From positions 310,001-374,000 of the forward strand of contig JALECJ010000254.1 of assembly GCA_023515745.1 (NCBI GenBank): a DNA stretch of 64,000 bases, written 5' to 3'. The notes beneath the pieces are model-generated. The model worked only from the letters and a program-made list of their open reading frames with translations, made no database searches and was not told the origin of the DNA. Both the position numbers and the translations under genes were made by a program. The stretch is from Amoeboaphelidium protococcarum. Taxonomy: Eukaryota > Aphelidiomycota > Aphelidea. Of this stretch, positions 38,094 to 49,539 are shown piece by piece; the stretch's first letter is position 1, and each line of letters begins with the position of its first letter.

Positions 38094-39062
38094 ATGAGAC
38101 GCGACGACTTTAGGCCGCCAGGTGGAGCTTCTGGACGTCCACCTCCCCGTCCATATATGGAGGATATGCCACCGCCTGGAGAATTCCAGCCAGAGTTTGT
38201 GCCTTATGATCAGTAGGACATGCCGCTACCTCCTCCTGGTGCTGAATTTGAATATGGTGGATATGACGAGTAGATGCCTCCGCCTGGACCTGGTGGCCCT
38301 CCTGAAGATCCCTACTTTGCTCCATATGGACCACCTCCACCTATGGGTGGTGCTCCTTTTGAAGAGCCGTACCGTCCTCCATTCCGTCCTCGTCACTAAG
38401 GATTTCGCGTACGTCCGCATTATCGCCCTTATGGTGGTGGTGGCCCTGACTATTATGGACGTCCTCCTCCATCTGGTCCTTATTATGGCCGTCATAGAGA
38501 TTATCCGTCTCAATAGTTTGATCCTTATGGTCCTCCCCCACCACATTCTCATCATCCTTACAGTAGAGGCTATGGCTATGGGCCACCAGTCAGGAGGCGC
38601 CCTCCTCCGCGATACCGAGAACCTAATCCAGAAGAGGAAGAGCTGAAGAAGCAGTCGACAACACTATGGATCGGAAATCTGCCGTATGATTATCTCGAAC
38701 CTTAGTTAGTGGACATGTTCGAGCAGTACGGAAACATTGTGAAGATTACCGTGCCGATCGACAGATTTACTTAGAAGAACAAGGGATTTGGTTTTGTTCA
38801 GTTTGAGCGCAGAAGTGACGCTGAGAAGGCCTTCGATGGAGTTAAAGATCAGGAGGTGGAAGGTAGACGCGTCAGAGTGGACTGGGACATTGGAATGGAG
38901 CGGAAGGGGATCATGGACGTGGACAAGAGGCCTGCTGGTGTTGTAGACAATCCTAATGAAGGCGTAGAAGATGGCGCGAATCCTTAATAACGTGATAGAA
39001 GCAGAAGTCCTCAGGCTAGAGATGGAAATGAAGGAGGAGGATACAGAGCGGGAAGATATTGA
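38094..39062 (+). CDS. RRM RNA-binding protein with Pro/Gly/Tyr-rich N-terminus
   Basis: 322 residues. Residues 1-~180 are low complexity with repeated Pro, Gly and Tyr (PPPGAEFEYGGYDEQ, RRRPPPRYREP). A single RRM follows: TTLWIGNLPYDYLEPQLVDM has RNP2, and KGFGFVQF is RNP1, followed by RVRVDWD. A short Arg/Ser element (RDRSRSPQARD) lies near the end. The architecture suits an SR-like splicing or mRNA-packaging protein; the exact orthologue is not identifiable. Confidence 0.88.
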
Positions 39063-39444
39063 GAATATTTATGGCTTTCATGTACTGTAATGTGGAAGTT
39101 GAAGTGCGGAGTAAGCATTGTTGAGATTGTAATAACCATTTGTGCGGACAGTGATCGGGGAATAAAAATTTACATAACATCACTATTTTTGGACGTTTGG
39201 AATTTACATTTGATTTGACTCAGCAACTTTATATTGAACAGGATAGATATTTTGATACATAGAGAGGACATTACGGTTCATGTGCGTAGATGATGATCGA
39301 TGTACAGAAATCAGTACCTCACCACCAGTTGTTAAGTGAATGTTTGACTACCAAAGGAAATATACATAAACAACACTATTTTTATGCATTTTATTTTTTT
39401 TAACCGTTTTCATCAGTAAACATCAACAGTGGTAGTCAGGACAA
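39063..39444. other. Intergenic between convergent genes
   Basis: 382 bp of 3' flanks. It contains two similar AT-rich blocks, ACATAACATCACTATTTTTG and ACATAAACAACACTATTTTT, about 200 bp apart. Nothing else supported. Confidence 0.5.
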
Positions 39445-40473
39445 TCAAACCATAGAGTCAGTACTGCTGATCATTGGACTACCGTTGACTAAAGGCGCGT
39501 TAGTGTCAGCACCGAACGAAGCCATGCTAGCGTTGCTGCCAGGTGCATTCTGAGCCACGCGTTGATTCAGAGCACTTTCACCCATTGTGCTTGTACCAGC
39601 ACTCTATTGCGTAGTCCCCTGAAGTAGAGGCTTTGAAGTCGCAGCTGGTTTGTGCTAAGCACGCGCTCTCTTTGCCAACAATTCTGCACCATTAAGTCTC
39701 CACTTCATGCGAACCAGAGTGCCGACTATACCAGAGAGAGCACAGTACAGAAACACATACAGAATAGCCACCTCGAGACCAGGATAAAATAAAGTTGTAC
39801 TGATACCAAGCGCACTGGCTACCAGAGAGCACCATGCACAAATGATACCATGATTGGCGATGATAGAGTATAAAGCACTTGTTGGAGTCTCGACCACAGA
39901 TTTGAGCTCTTTAATATAGCGATTTAAGAATACCAATTGCATAACATCCATAGTAATCAGCTGCAGCACAGCGACGGCTAATATGAAGGTGGATGCGCGA
40001 GTGGCGATTATTATGAAATTAGCGTGATAGCTTCTATCTATCAATGACACAAAACTGATGTTGATAATAGCGAACGTGACGAAGGAGATGGAGCATCCGA
40101 TAATCAGATAGCGATACCATTTGAAAGACACGTACGTCTCCAAAATAGGTGCACTTCTCAAGTACAGCAGATTGATGTAGCAAATAATGAGCAAAGCCAA
40201 CAATGCCTACGCAGTCGGACCATAATACTGATTCGGTCCCAACCACAGGCCATCATAATAAGGAAAAGCTATTGCCAGCGCACCAAAGGTACAGAAGCCA
40301 AATAGACCGGTATGAAGACCAATCATGAGATAATCAAACTTATTCTGAGCCGGAGCGTTTCCATTGACGCGTTATAGATACAGGTAACTGATGAGAGAGA
40401 CGGAAGCACCCAAGCTGAACAGCGCGCCAAAACCAATGATCCAATACTAGGGAGTGAATGTATAATTTGACAT
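39445..40473 (-). CDS. Seven-transmembrane protein, family unknown
   Basis: 342 residues with seven clear hydrophobic segments, beginning YWIIGFGALFSLGASVSLIS and FDYLMIGLHTGLFGFCTFGA and including WYRYLIIGCSISFVTFAII and VAILYVFLYCALSGIVGTL. The N-terminus has a glycosylation site (MSNYTFTP). After the last segment a ~75-residue cytosolic tail is rich in Ser, Gln and Asn. The layout matches GPCR-like proteins, but I see no family motif. Confidence 0.82.
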
Positions 40474-41003
40474 TTCTATTTCTATCGAATTATTATTAAA
40501 TGCGATTGTCAACTTTATTCGGATATTATTCAAAAAAGAGGAGTAGCGGTAAAAGCTGAAACACTTTATTAGATCCGAACACAATTGGATTTAATTTATT
40601 TCGCTCGCCAGATATCTAATTTTAGATCAAAGATCATCAAATGGAAAGCGCATATTGAAAGTTACAGTTATCTGCATCAAATAACCAAATTTGGGCTACT
40701 TAAATTTCAAAATTTTAAGAGAAGGAGATTGAAACAAATATATAAAAGCTAAATGTGGCAAGTATGAGTGAGGCAAATTGTGAATTGATTTTTAAGGGGC
40801 GAGTACAATCGCTGTTATTTTCAAACTTAACCTTAGCGACTGAAATTTACCGCTTTTAATCGATTTTCATCTAACAAATCTTCTTTTTTCACTAAAATAC
40901 AAATGAAAATAATACTAGCTGGTCATTACTATTCCAATGATTGAATAGTGATGACTTGTCAGTGATATTGAAATGATGATACCAAATAATCTAGAGTCAA
41001 GCA
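40474..41003. other. Intergenic, with one imperfect hairpin
   Basis: 530 bp between divergent genes, strongly AT-rich. It includes an imperfect hairpin at 40922-40955. A 58-codon frame beginning MSEANCELIFKG has no recognisable features. Confidence 0.5.
40922..40955. repeat. Imperfect 13-bp hairpin
   Basis: GTCATTACTATTC (40922-40934) and GAATAGTGATGAC (40943-40955) pair with one G-T wobble around an 8-nt loop, upstream of the gene at 41004. Confidence 0.7.
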
Positions 41004-41983
41004 ATGAGCTTTCATAGCTATCATGATTAAACATCTACAACGGTATCTGATCTTTATCTACTTACTTTCTGTAACTTCTGAATGAAAAAGCAAAATCAGC
41101 TGTTATTGTTAGTATCAAAGCTTTGGAAGAATCTATTGAAGTAATTCTAAAAAGGTAGTATCCAGATGATGACTTTCAGGCCCACGTCCAGGCTGTAAAT
41201 GGATAAAAGTACTTTCTGCTGGTAGACATCTAAGAAGAGCTGAGAAGTACTCGTGGACGTGCATTTGATCTCTTGAACGGATGCCTGCTCTATGATATGA
41301 AAAATCAAGGTGAAAACTTGAAAAATTTTCATTATTATGGTGTGGCGCGTGTGTCTCCTTGTACTGTGACTCCTGAAGAAGTGGCAAAGTCTAACCATTT
41401 GGGTGTACTGAAGGCTTTGATGACAAAGATACTGGGCGTCTCAGAGCTGGAGTCGGAGGCCTTTTTTTATAAAGTGAAGTGCTCTGACAGTGTTAAAGGC
41501 ATTCAAGGTTGGAAAGATCTTAAGATCGCCTCTTGGTAAAATAGAAAAGCACAACAGAATAAACGTGTGCTGATCTGGAATAATGGCGCGGGATTCTCCG
41601 ACTCGATTGACAGTCTCCTGGACGCGTGCAAATTTTATGATTACCTTGCATACTTTGACTGGGACTTGTCTCTGACCGAAATTCGTCAACGATTGCATTT
41701 TGTTTCATGTAATTCGCTGATGAAGGTTTTGTTGCAATTAACCGCTATATTTGATAACATCAGGAATCTGGGCGGTTTCCATAGTCGCGAGGCTTTTAAA
41801 TAGGCTTTCAAGTTAAAGCAACTAATGCCATATCGCGACCATGGTAATGCTTATTCGTTTCTGGAGCAGATAATTATCTAAAATGCTAATATCAGGCGTC
41901 GGAACTGCAGCCGTGGAAAGCAAGTTTGGAAACTGATGGTAGAAGAAGTTCCTGCTGACTCGGATGATGAATGTATTGAATGA
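41004..41983 (+). CDS. Unknown protein; 5' end possibly spliced by a 20-nt intron
   Basis: The body (from about 41093 to TGA 41981-41983) is firmly open: KSAVIVSIKALEESIEVILK, LKRQYPDDDFQAHVQAVNGQ, FFYKVKCSDSVKGIQGWKDL, FDWDLSLTEIRQRLHFVSCN and so on. No ATG lies in that frame between an upstream TGA and residue ~70. Joining an upstream ATG (41004) through a putative 20-nt intron (GTAACT...AAAAAG, 41071-41090) gives 319 residues in frame. That intron would be unusually short; a longer alternative may exist. No family recognised. Confidence 0.65.
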
Positions 41984-42262
41984 CAATAATCGTAATAAAG
42001 TAATACTGTTGTCACTTGAAATTTTCTATTTCAACATTCTTTTAGAATCTTCAGATATATTTATTAACAGGTTACTTTGTTGATACGCGGAACTCAAACT
42101 ATGCTACATCACCATCATCTGACACTTGATTTTGCTAAATAAAAATAGTTCAATGACCTGCAACATTATAAGTAATCTACAATGTTAATACATCATTCGG
42201 TTAAAGCATTAATGAAAGCTCTTCGTAGGCGACGAGTCCGACAATAAAATGAACTTTCTTTA

Positions 42263-43864
42263 TCATTCAATCCTATTCATGAGTATCTTGTGCGCGTTTT
42301 CTAACCTTTTTCTAATGGTGTCTTCAGGCAGTAAATCTAAAATATCTCGTAAAGCTTCCCCATTCTTCTATCCAGTCAAGGCCCATCGCAATACGCGTTT
42401 AGACAAAGCGCTATCAACATCTAACTCTTACGCAGCGCTCTCAAAGCTACTATAGTCTTTCAACTTTGTTGATGATAAACTCGCCATAAACTTTTCAATG
42501 TAGAGCCTTGTCTCTGGCAACTATACTTCGATCTGTTGCGTCAACTAATTAACATTTAATTGTGGATCGCGGAAGAAGTAACTACTCGCCATCTTGAACT
42601 CTTGCATTGTCCTGACTTAGGGAACCAGAAGATTAAACACCTTTACCTTGTAATGATCATCAAACTGAGAATAAGCCGCATCCAGTGTATTGTCAATCTC
42701 CTTCACCAGGGATTAACTATCCCACTTAGCCATTTGCATCAGCCAGCTTTGATTAAGACGACCGAGTTGTGACGGATCAACCACACAATTCTTACCAGAG
42801 AACACGTCCCGTAGATTATCGATATCAACCAATTTTTCAGCGATATTTTAGTAAAAATCTGACAATGAACTCTGATAGATCAATGGTATGTTGTTCTTCA
42901 CGTATTGCTAATTCATGCCCAAAGTGAGAGCGAAATATGCCAAAACTTGAGGATAATACCCATCAGACAACAACTACTGAATAGTTCCCATGCCACTACC
43001 ATCCTGACTAGAACGTTTAGATAACTTGGTACCGTTCCTATTCATAAGAAGAGGTAAATGTGCATATCTAGTACTGTTCTTGTTCATAGATGATGGAGAT
43101 ACAGCGGATAAGTATCGCGACAGAATAATGTGCTTCGGCAATGAGCTAAACCATTCCTCACCTCTTATCACGTGACTGATACCAAATTCTAGATCATCGA
43201 CAGCATTAGCTAGATGATAAGTGGGATGACCATCAGCTTTAAGTAGGATAGAGTCGTCCAAGTCTTTTAGTTATATTTTCAATTTACCCTTCATCAGATC
43301 GCGAGTCTATGCCAATTATCGCGCAATATCTAGAGAACTTTTATCATTGGATAGAGGTACTTTCAGCCGAATAGTACTGATTTAATCTTGTATTGTAGAA
43401 GAAGACTATTACTGTTAAGCATCCACTGATGATAAGCGACACTTTCTGTCATACGTAGGGATTTGACCTGATCGCAGAGCTTAATCGCGAATTCTTTGTA
43501 ATCGTTCCTAAGTACAATTACACTGATAAGCATATCCATGACTCAATAATTATTACGCGCTCTATTAGTAAGTCTTAGTCCTCTCCGACTGTACAACCCG
43601 TCTGCTATACTTGATGCCGAAAATGTCCATCATTCGATCCAGCTATTGCAAAGAGCCAGCGTTAAAACGCGTCCGATCAGTATCATCAATTCTAAATATC
43701 ATCTCCCCATTGTACTTTAGCGAATATAAGTAATTGAATAACAACACTCTAAGCCCACCTAGATGAAAGTCTCCAGTAGGACTAGGCGCAAATCTTGTTC
43801 TAAATATTGGCATATTCTTGGATAGCGATTGATTATAGACACTCCGCTAACGATATAAACTCAT
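42263..43864 (-). CDS. EARS2: Mitochondrial glutamyl-tRNA synthetase
   Basis: 533 residues. The class I HIGH-like motif is [29 protein letters not shown], the discriminating-type EERL-like [10 protein letters not shown], and [16 protein letters not shown] follow, with the KMSKS loop as [12 protein letters not shown]. This is the bacterial-type GluRS, the EARS2/Mse1 lineage that charges mitochondrial tRNA-Glu. The first 18 residues ([17 protein letters not shown]) are basic, suiting import. Length matches human EARS2 (523). Only 77 bp separate its ATG from the divergent EBP2 ATG. Confidence 0.95.
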
Positions 43865-43941
43865 CACTAAAATTGATCGCTCGCTCTAAAGTTTCGCGAT
43901 CAGATCAGAAGATTTTCAGTTCGCAAAGCAAAACGCGCAAA

Positions 43942-44802
43942 ATGTCAACATTAATCATGAACGAGGAGGATTAGTTGGAGTTGCAGGCATATCAAGAAAG
44001 TCTGCGCAGTGGAAGTGTTAGATCTGGTGCAGCAGATAAGAAGTAAAAGAAAGTATTCGCCAATAATGTCAATCTGATGAAGGAGCGCGCGGCAGAGATG
44101 GAGCTGTCTCGTATCGCAGGTCATCAGTTGGAATTTCTGGATCATCTTGTTCATGTTGTCAGTCCTTTATCCGCTGCTGGTGGTGATGATGATAATGATC
44201 AGTAGTAAAAGTAGAAGATTAACGCTGAAGATGATATTAAGCGCGAATTGTCATTCTACTCTCAAGCACTTGCCACCGCTCAGTACGGTATCAGCAATAT
44301 CAAGCCATTCTTCAGACCTGATGATTACTTTGCCGAGATGGTGAAGAGTGACGACCACATGACCAAGATCAAGACTCGCATTGTGGAAGAGCAGGAGAAG
44401 ATTAAGAAGAGTGAAGAGGCGAAGAGAAGACGTGATATGAAAAAATTTGGTAAGAATGTCAAGGCTGAGGTGCTCAAGGAGCGATCCATCTAGAAGAAGC
44501 GTGAAGCTGATAAGATTGAGTCTTTCAAGAAGAGACATAAGCGGAATAATGATGATGCACCTGGTGACCAGTTTGACATTGATGCCATTGTCGGCGATTC
44601 TGCTGCTGATAAAAAGAGATCGCAGCATAAGAAGCGAAATGGCTCTCATTCTTCATCAAAATCTAAGTTTGAGCGCGTAAAAGCTGGCAAAAACTCAAGT
44701 CGCAGCAGCAGTGGTAGTGGTGGTGCAAAGAAGGGTGGCGTTGCGAAAGCCGCTAGACCAGGCAAGTCCCGCCGTAAGGCACAGTCAGGCAAGAGAAGAT
44801 GA
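43942..44802 (+). CDS. EBP2: EBP2, nucleolar rRNA-processing protein
   Basis: 286 residues. The conserved Ebp2 core is IKRELSFYSQALATAQYGIS, FFRPDDYFAEMVKSDDHMTK, RRDMKKFGKNVKAEVLKERS and KIESFKKRHK. The C-terminal ~90 residues are Lys/Arg/Ser-rich, as expected for nucleolar targeting. Ebp2 acts in 60S subunit maturation (27S pre-rRNA processing). It is normally found in animals, fungi and most eukaryotes at 300-430 residues, so this copy is compact. Confidence 0.95.
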
Positions 44803-45050
44803 TCTGCTCTATACAGCTTACGATTGATCATATAGAAATGGAATATTTTACATTGTTATTGAATACGTTTAGTTATTTCACTTTTAAGAATTCGTCTGAG
44901 CTTGTTATATCATTGCAACGCGTCAGATGATTCCACAAAGCCATTCGCGTTTGAACTCGCTCGGTCCATTTCTTTACTGCTGCTCAATATATAACTTCCT
45001 GCAACTCAGTTAAAGTCAGTTTGCTTTTATCATAAAAACTTCGCCAAGTT

Positions 45051-46607
45051 ATGGTCGATACTGTTTTGAGATTGTCTTGCTCTATATAGACCTATAAGTG
45101 GGGAAAGAAGGGTAGCGATTCCATGGTTGCTCAGTTGGGTCAGAATGCATCACACCAGTTTGAAGCGAAAGCGGATGAAACTTATGCTGAGTTGTGGATG
45201 GGCTGTCATCCATCCGGACCATCATATCTGTGGGGAACCAAGACACTGCTCGCTGATCATTTGAAGTAGAATCCTGAGCTTATTTATGGCAGCTCTTAGC
45301 AAGTACGGGATGATGCTATTGATTCCAGGTATGTCAACTCGCTTCCATTCTTGTTTAAAGTTCTGTCTGTGAACACTGCGCTGTCTATTCAAGCTCATCC
45401 TGACCTCTAGTTGGCCAAGCGGTTACACAGCGAACGACCACAATCATACAAGGATGGGAATCATAAGCCTGAAATGGCAATAGCTTTACCTTAACCAGAG
45501 GGAGCGTAGTCATATAAATACTTTTAAGCTCTGTGTGGCTTCCGTCCATTGGAAGAAATCGCCATTTACCTGGAAACTTATTAGAATTGTGTCGCTGATG
45601 TTTTTGGCGGTAATTAGGTGGTGAATGAGTTTATTGCGTATGTCAGGGATCTGGGCACTATCAAACGTCGCGCTTCACTGTCATCAAAGTCTGAGGCTCA
45701 AGGCGGACTTAACTAGACTCAGCAGTATGATGAAAAAGATATTGCCAGAAATAATGATAACGACAAGCAGGTGCTCAAGAAGTTGTTTGAATGTCTAATG
45801 AAGGCTGATCGTGAGCAGGTAATTGGTGCTATTGGTTCAATTCTCGATAAAATCGCGTCGTAGAAAGGAGCTGAGTTTTCTAGAGGATCAATTGAGGCGC
45901 TGATACCTCTGCTCAACAGCTAGTACCCGGATGATGTTGGTGTACTGGCTCCGTTCCTACTGAATTACGTTGAGCTGGATCCTAGTGCCGCAGATGCGCT
46001 CTTTCTTGGACCCAACGAGCCTCATGCTTACCTGCATGGAGATATCATGGAGTGTATGGCGTCATCAGATAATGTAGTCAGAGCTGGGCTGACGCCAAAG
46101 GAACGCGATGTTGATACGCTGGTGGAAATGTTGACGTATGAATCTGTGGCATCAAAAGATGTTCCGTTTCCCGGGATCCCAGTAAAGGATGAGCAGCATC
46201 CTAGAGGTCTTGATGGAACTCATCTGAGTGTATGTGATCACTAAAAAGTTGATGCTGATGCTGCGGTATCACTATACACTGTGCCTGTGGATGAGTTTAA
46301 GATTGCTAAAATTGTTTTGTCTACTAGTAGTTGTCCACACACAACGTTTGGTGCAATAAATGGCCCATCTATTTTGATTGTAATCAAGGGTGATGGTGAG
46401 ATGAAGGTTTAACATGGCGCTGCTTCATAATAAGCGTCGGAATATTCTGATGAAATGGTTTCAGCAGTGGAGGAGTCGTTCCCATTACATCAAGGCTATG
46501 TTTACTTTATTGGTGCAGATACTAAAATCCTATTGTAAAAGACGAAAGATTGCGATACCCTCCTGGCCTACAAGGCCTACTGTAACATGAGTGACTTAAT
46601 GAAATGA
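45051..46607 (+). CDS. MPI: Mannose-6-phosphate isomerase, type I
   Basis: 518 residues. Signatures: [46 protein letters not shown] (zinc ligands Gln and His), the PMI signature [14 protein letters not shown], then [20 protein letters not shown] and [15 protein letters not shown]. It interconverts fructose-6-P and mannose-6-P to supply GDP-mannose. Human MPI has 423 residues; the excess is an insert around residues 195-240 rich in Ser, Asn and Asp. The GDP-mannose-transporter-like gene lies 1.3 kb downstream. Confidence 0.96.
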
Positions 46608-46997
46608 GCATTTTAATTATTATGATATATTAAACTAGTCATTATCAAGACGCGTTTAATGGTACTAGATTCAACGAACTATGGTTTGATTTGAGTACAA
46701 TCGGTTCGATGTTTTAGAGCTTTCCCGGTCAATCAGCAAAGGTTGTTAAAACTCAAATAACGATGAACTGAGAAAGCTGAAAAATGGAAAGGCATCAGAT
46801 TTTAAGAGTAAAATGCGTCTCACTAACAACTCTCAATCTTCCCCACTCATTCAGCTTTACATCCATTTGCGAGACTGGTTGTAAAAGGCCACGTGATTCG
46901 CCAAATATTTTCACCAATCACGCGTCTTACCAGTCTCCTTCTTTAATTCACCTTTACAATTTCAAATTTCTTCTTCATTGTGAAACAACACGAGACG
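46608..46997. other. Intergenic, no gene seen
   Basis: 390 bp. A 104-codon plus-strand frame (46784-47098) overlaps the next gene out of frame and has no protein-like features. Confidence 0.5.
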
Positions 46998-47609
46998 ATG
47001 ATGATTCCCGCAACGAAACTCATTGTCAGGGTCTTTTTGCTGCTTGGAGTCACGCTTGCATCACTTCCACTCCTATTACTTATTGCACAGTCATCTGATA
47101 CTTTGTCAATAAACGCTGCCGAATATTAGTCGTCGTAAATTGAGTAGATGAAGAGCCAAGATTATTCTAGTATGAGTGTCGAACAATTGTCCAGTAGATA
47201 TCAGCAATTGAAGAATATAACATCGCATTTTGATGAGCGCCCTCATGATAATGCAACCAATGTAAATACTACTGATAATGGAGCTGATGTGGATACATTT
47301 AATGGAGAAAAGCATTAAGTAATGATGGCGCTGGGTGATAAACTGGGTTAGAAGGGCACTAAATGGGAATAACTACTTGATGCAATGGGTGAACCGGATG
47401 AAATTACTCACGATCTGGATAATCCATATCAATCTGCCCCATTCATGCCTGGTCCTGTAATTCCAGAAGGATCGCCACCTACTGATTAGTAAGAGGGTGA
47501 TGTATACTTACTATACTATTGGCGCGGTAGACACGACTTTCTGTGGTTTCAAATGGCCGAGTCGTCAGAGATTATTCAGAAGAGCGATTGGCATTACACT
47601 CAAGAATGA
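46998..47609 (+). CDS. Signal-anchored BamE-like small protein
   Basis: 203 residues from tandem ATGs. N-terminal anchor or signal MMIPATKLIVRVFLLLGVTL continuing LASLPLLLLIA. A polar Gln/Ser/Asn-rich linker follows. The C-terminal ~80 residues read KLGQKGTKWEQLLDAMGEPD then DVYLLYYWRGRHDFLWFQMA, the lGxPd...YYWRGxHDFLxF pattern I associate with BamE/SmpA-like domains and uncharacterised fungal proteins. The role is unknown; topology suggests ER or cell surface. Confidence 0.7.
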
Positions 47610-47892
47610 TAGCAAAAACACGAAATGATATGAATTGAAATGAGAATTGTTTTATTGCTTTTGATATACGCGCTTCTTCCATATCTTTTCGATACAATAT
47701 TTGGGCCATTTGAATGACTTTTTTAAATCATGAGCAGTTTATATTGTTGATTCACACCCGTGAGAGTTTGTTGACCTCCGTGAATTTCCTTCCCATTGCC
47801 GATCTTGTTTCGCATTTTGAATTTTATCAAGGATTCCTTTTGTTTTTTACATTCAACCATTGTCATTGATTAAAACACATAGTAAACTGTAC

Positions 47893-49539
47893 ATGCTGAA
47901 ATTGGTCCCGCATAGGAGAGAGTCATCTGTTGCTGCGGTAGATGATTTAGAATCTCCATTGAGAGAGGTTTTCAAGTCTATCAAGTTTCCCAGTGCTCGC
48001 TCATCTACTAGCACTATCGATTCATCGTATCCTCGTTACTCTTCTAATAGACAATATTCTACAATCCATTTTAATAATCTATGGTCTAATCTAAAAGAAT
48101 TCTTGCATGTTAATATCAGTGATCTGTATGAAAGTTTTAGACTTCAGCTGCCTGTTACTAGTCTGATTAGCATAATTTTATTCAACTTTATTGTGACAAG
48201 TCTGGCTCTGGTATCAAACAAGGTGCTTCTCACTTATTATAATGATTTCAAGATGAACTTTATGTATCTCTCACTGTAATCAATATTTGGTGCTATGTTA
48301 TTATTGATTGCGAGAGGATACAAGCTGGTAAGAATTCGCCGTGTGAGGCTGAAAGATTTGATTATATAGATTCCAGTCAGTTGTTGCCTAGTGTTGATGA
48401 TTTACAGTTCTAGCAAGAGTCTTGAGCATTGTTCTATTCCCTTGTTTATGATTTATAAGAACATGGGCACCATTCTTATTGTATTTGGAGAGTATTACGT
48501 GTATAACAGGTAACTTAATGCCCAGTTTTTGGTATCATTTATTCTATTAGTATTCGCTGGTGGAATGGCTGCTCTAATATCAATGTCTTTTACAAATTCA
48601 ACTGGACCAGATTATTAAATGATGATTAATAATACTGATGTGGTTGGACTATATTGGATGTGTTTAAATTCAGTCTCTGGCTCTCTATTTGTATTGATGA
48701 TGAGGAAGAGTGCCTCCTAGTTGAAGTTGTACGATCCAATTGATACCATATTTTACAATTCTCTTATATCGGGGCCTCTGATGTTGATGATCAGTCTTAT
48801 CACTGAAGATTGGAATGGATTTTATGCTCAATATTTCACTAATATTCATAGCGAGAGTGAAGCATCTCCGCGAAGCTACTTGGTATTTACATTTGTAAGC
48901 TATGTCGTGTGTTCAAGTGGTGTTCATTATGCTTCTTCCCTCTGTTCTCAAGTCACATCTCCGCGATGGTATGGCGTGATATCTGCTCTTAATAAGATTC
49001 CAATGACTCTGGCAAGTATGATATTCTTTAGTGCTCATACTGCCAGATTCACTTCTAGTATAATGTCGTGTCTTGCTGTATCTAGTTTTGGTGCCATTTT
49101 GCTGAATTGGAGTCGATTGCAATCGTCGCCAATGATGAGATAACAGTCTCAAGAGTAAAAGATTGCTCTATCAGATTATAAAAGTGACAATGCTTCACAA
49201 TCCAAGGATATTCCCGAAAGTGATAGCCTGAGCGCATCTACTGACAGCATAGACAGAAAACAACATGTCAATAGAAATAATAATGAAGGTGAAGAGTTGA
49301 GCCACGGATATGTCGACTTTTTACTCATTGGAGTGGAGACGCATTCTGTGCCGGCTCATTAAATAAACTGTGTTATAATTGGACAGAAATTATTATTAAA
49401 TCAATTTCTTTTTTCCATTTTCACTAAACATCTTTACCAAGGTACGCCAACACTCCACCAACCAAGTGCAAACTTCCAGTTACCAAAACAGGAGTTTAAT
49501 CTTTGCAGTCGGAGCGCAATGTGTTTATTAAATTCTTGA
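47893..49539 (+). CDS. VRG4: Nucleotide-sugar (GDP-mannose-like) transporter
   Basis: 548 residues to the first TGA. After a Ser-rich cytosolic N-terminus (~90 residues) come about ten membrane segments: FNFIVTSLALVSNKVLLTYY, then HCSIPLFMIYKNMGTILIVF with GEYYVYNR, corresponding to the FKNLTN...GE region, and SALNKIPMTL, the GALNK motif of GDP-mannose transporters. These carry GDP-mannose into the Golgi. A hydrophilic tail follows (SKDIPESDSLSASTDSIDRK). Read to TGA, the frame overlaps the convergent FPGS gene by 119 bp (49421-49539). The last ~60 codons after VETHSVPAH look non-coding, so the real protein may be shorter. Confidence 0.85.

Noticed and set aside
46784-47098. 104-codon plus-strand frame
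   Set aside because: It runs out of frame into the BamE-like gene, whose signal anchor and C-terminal motif are clearly the coding ones.
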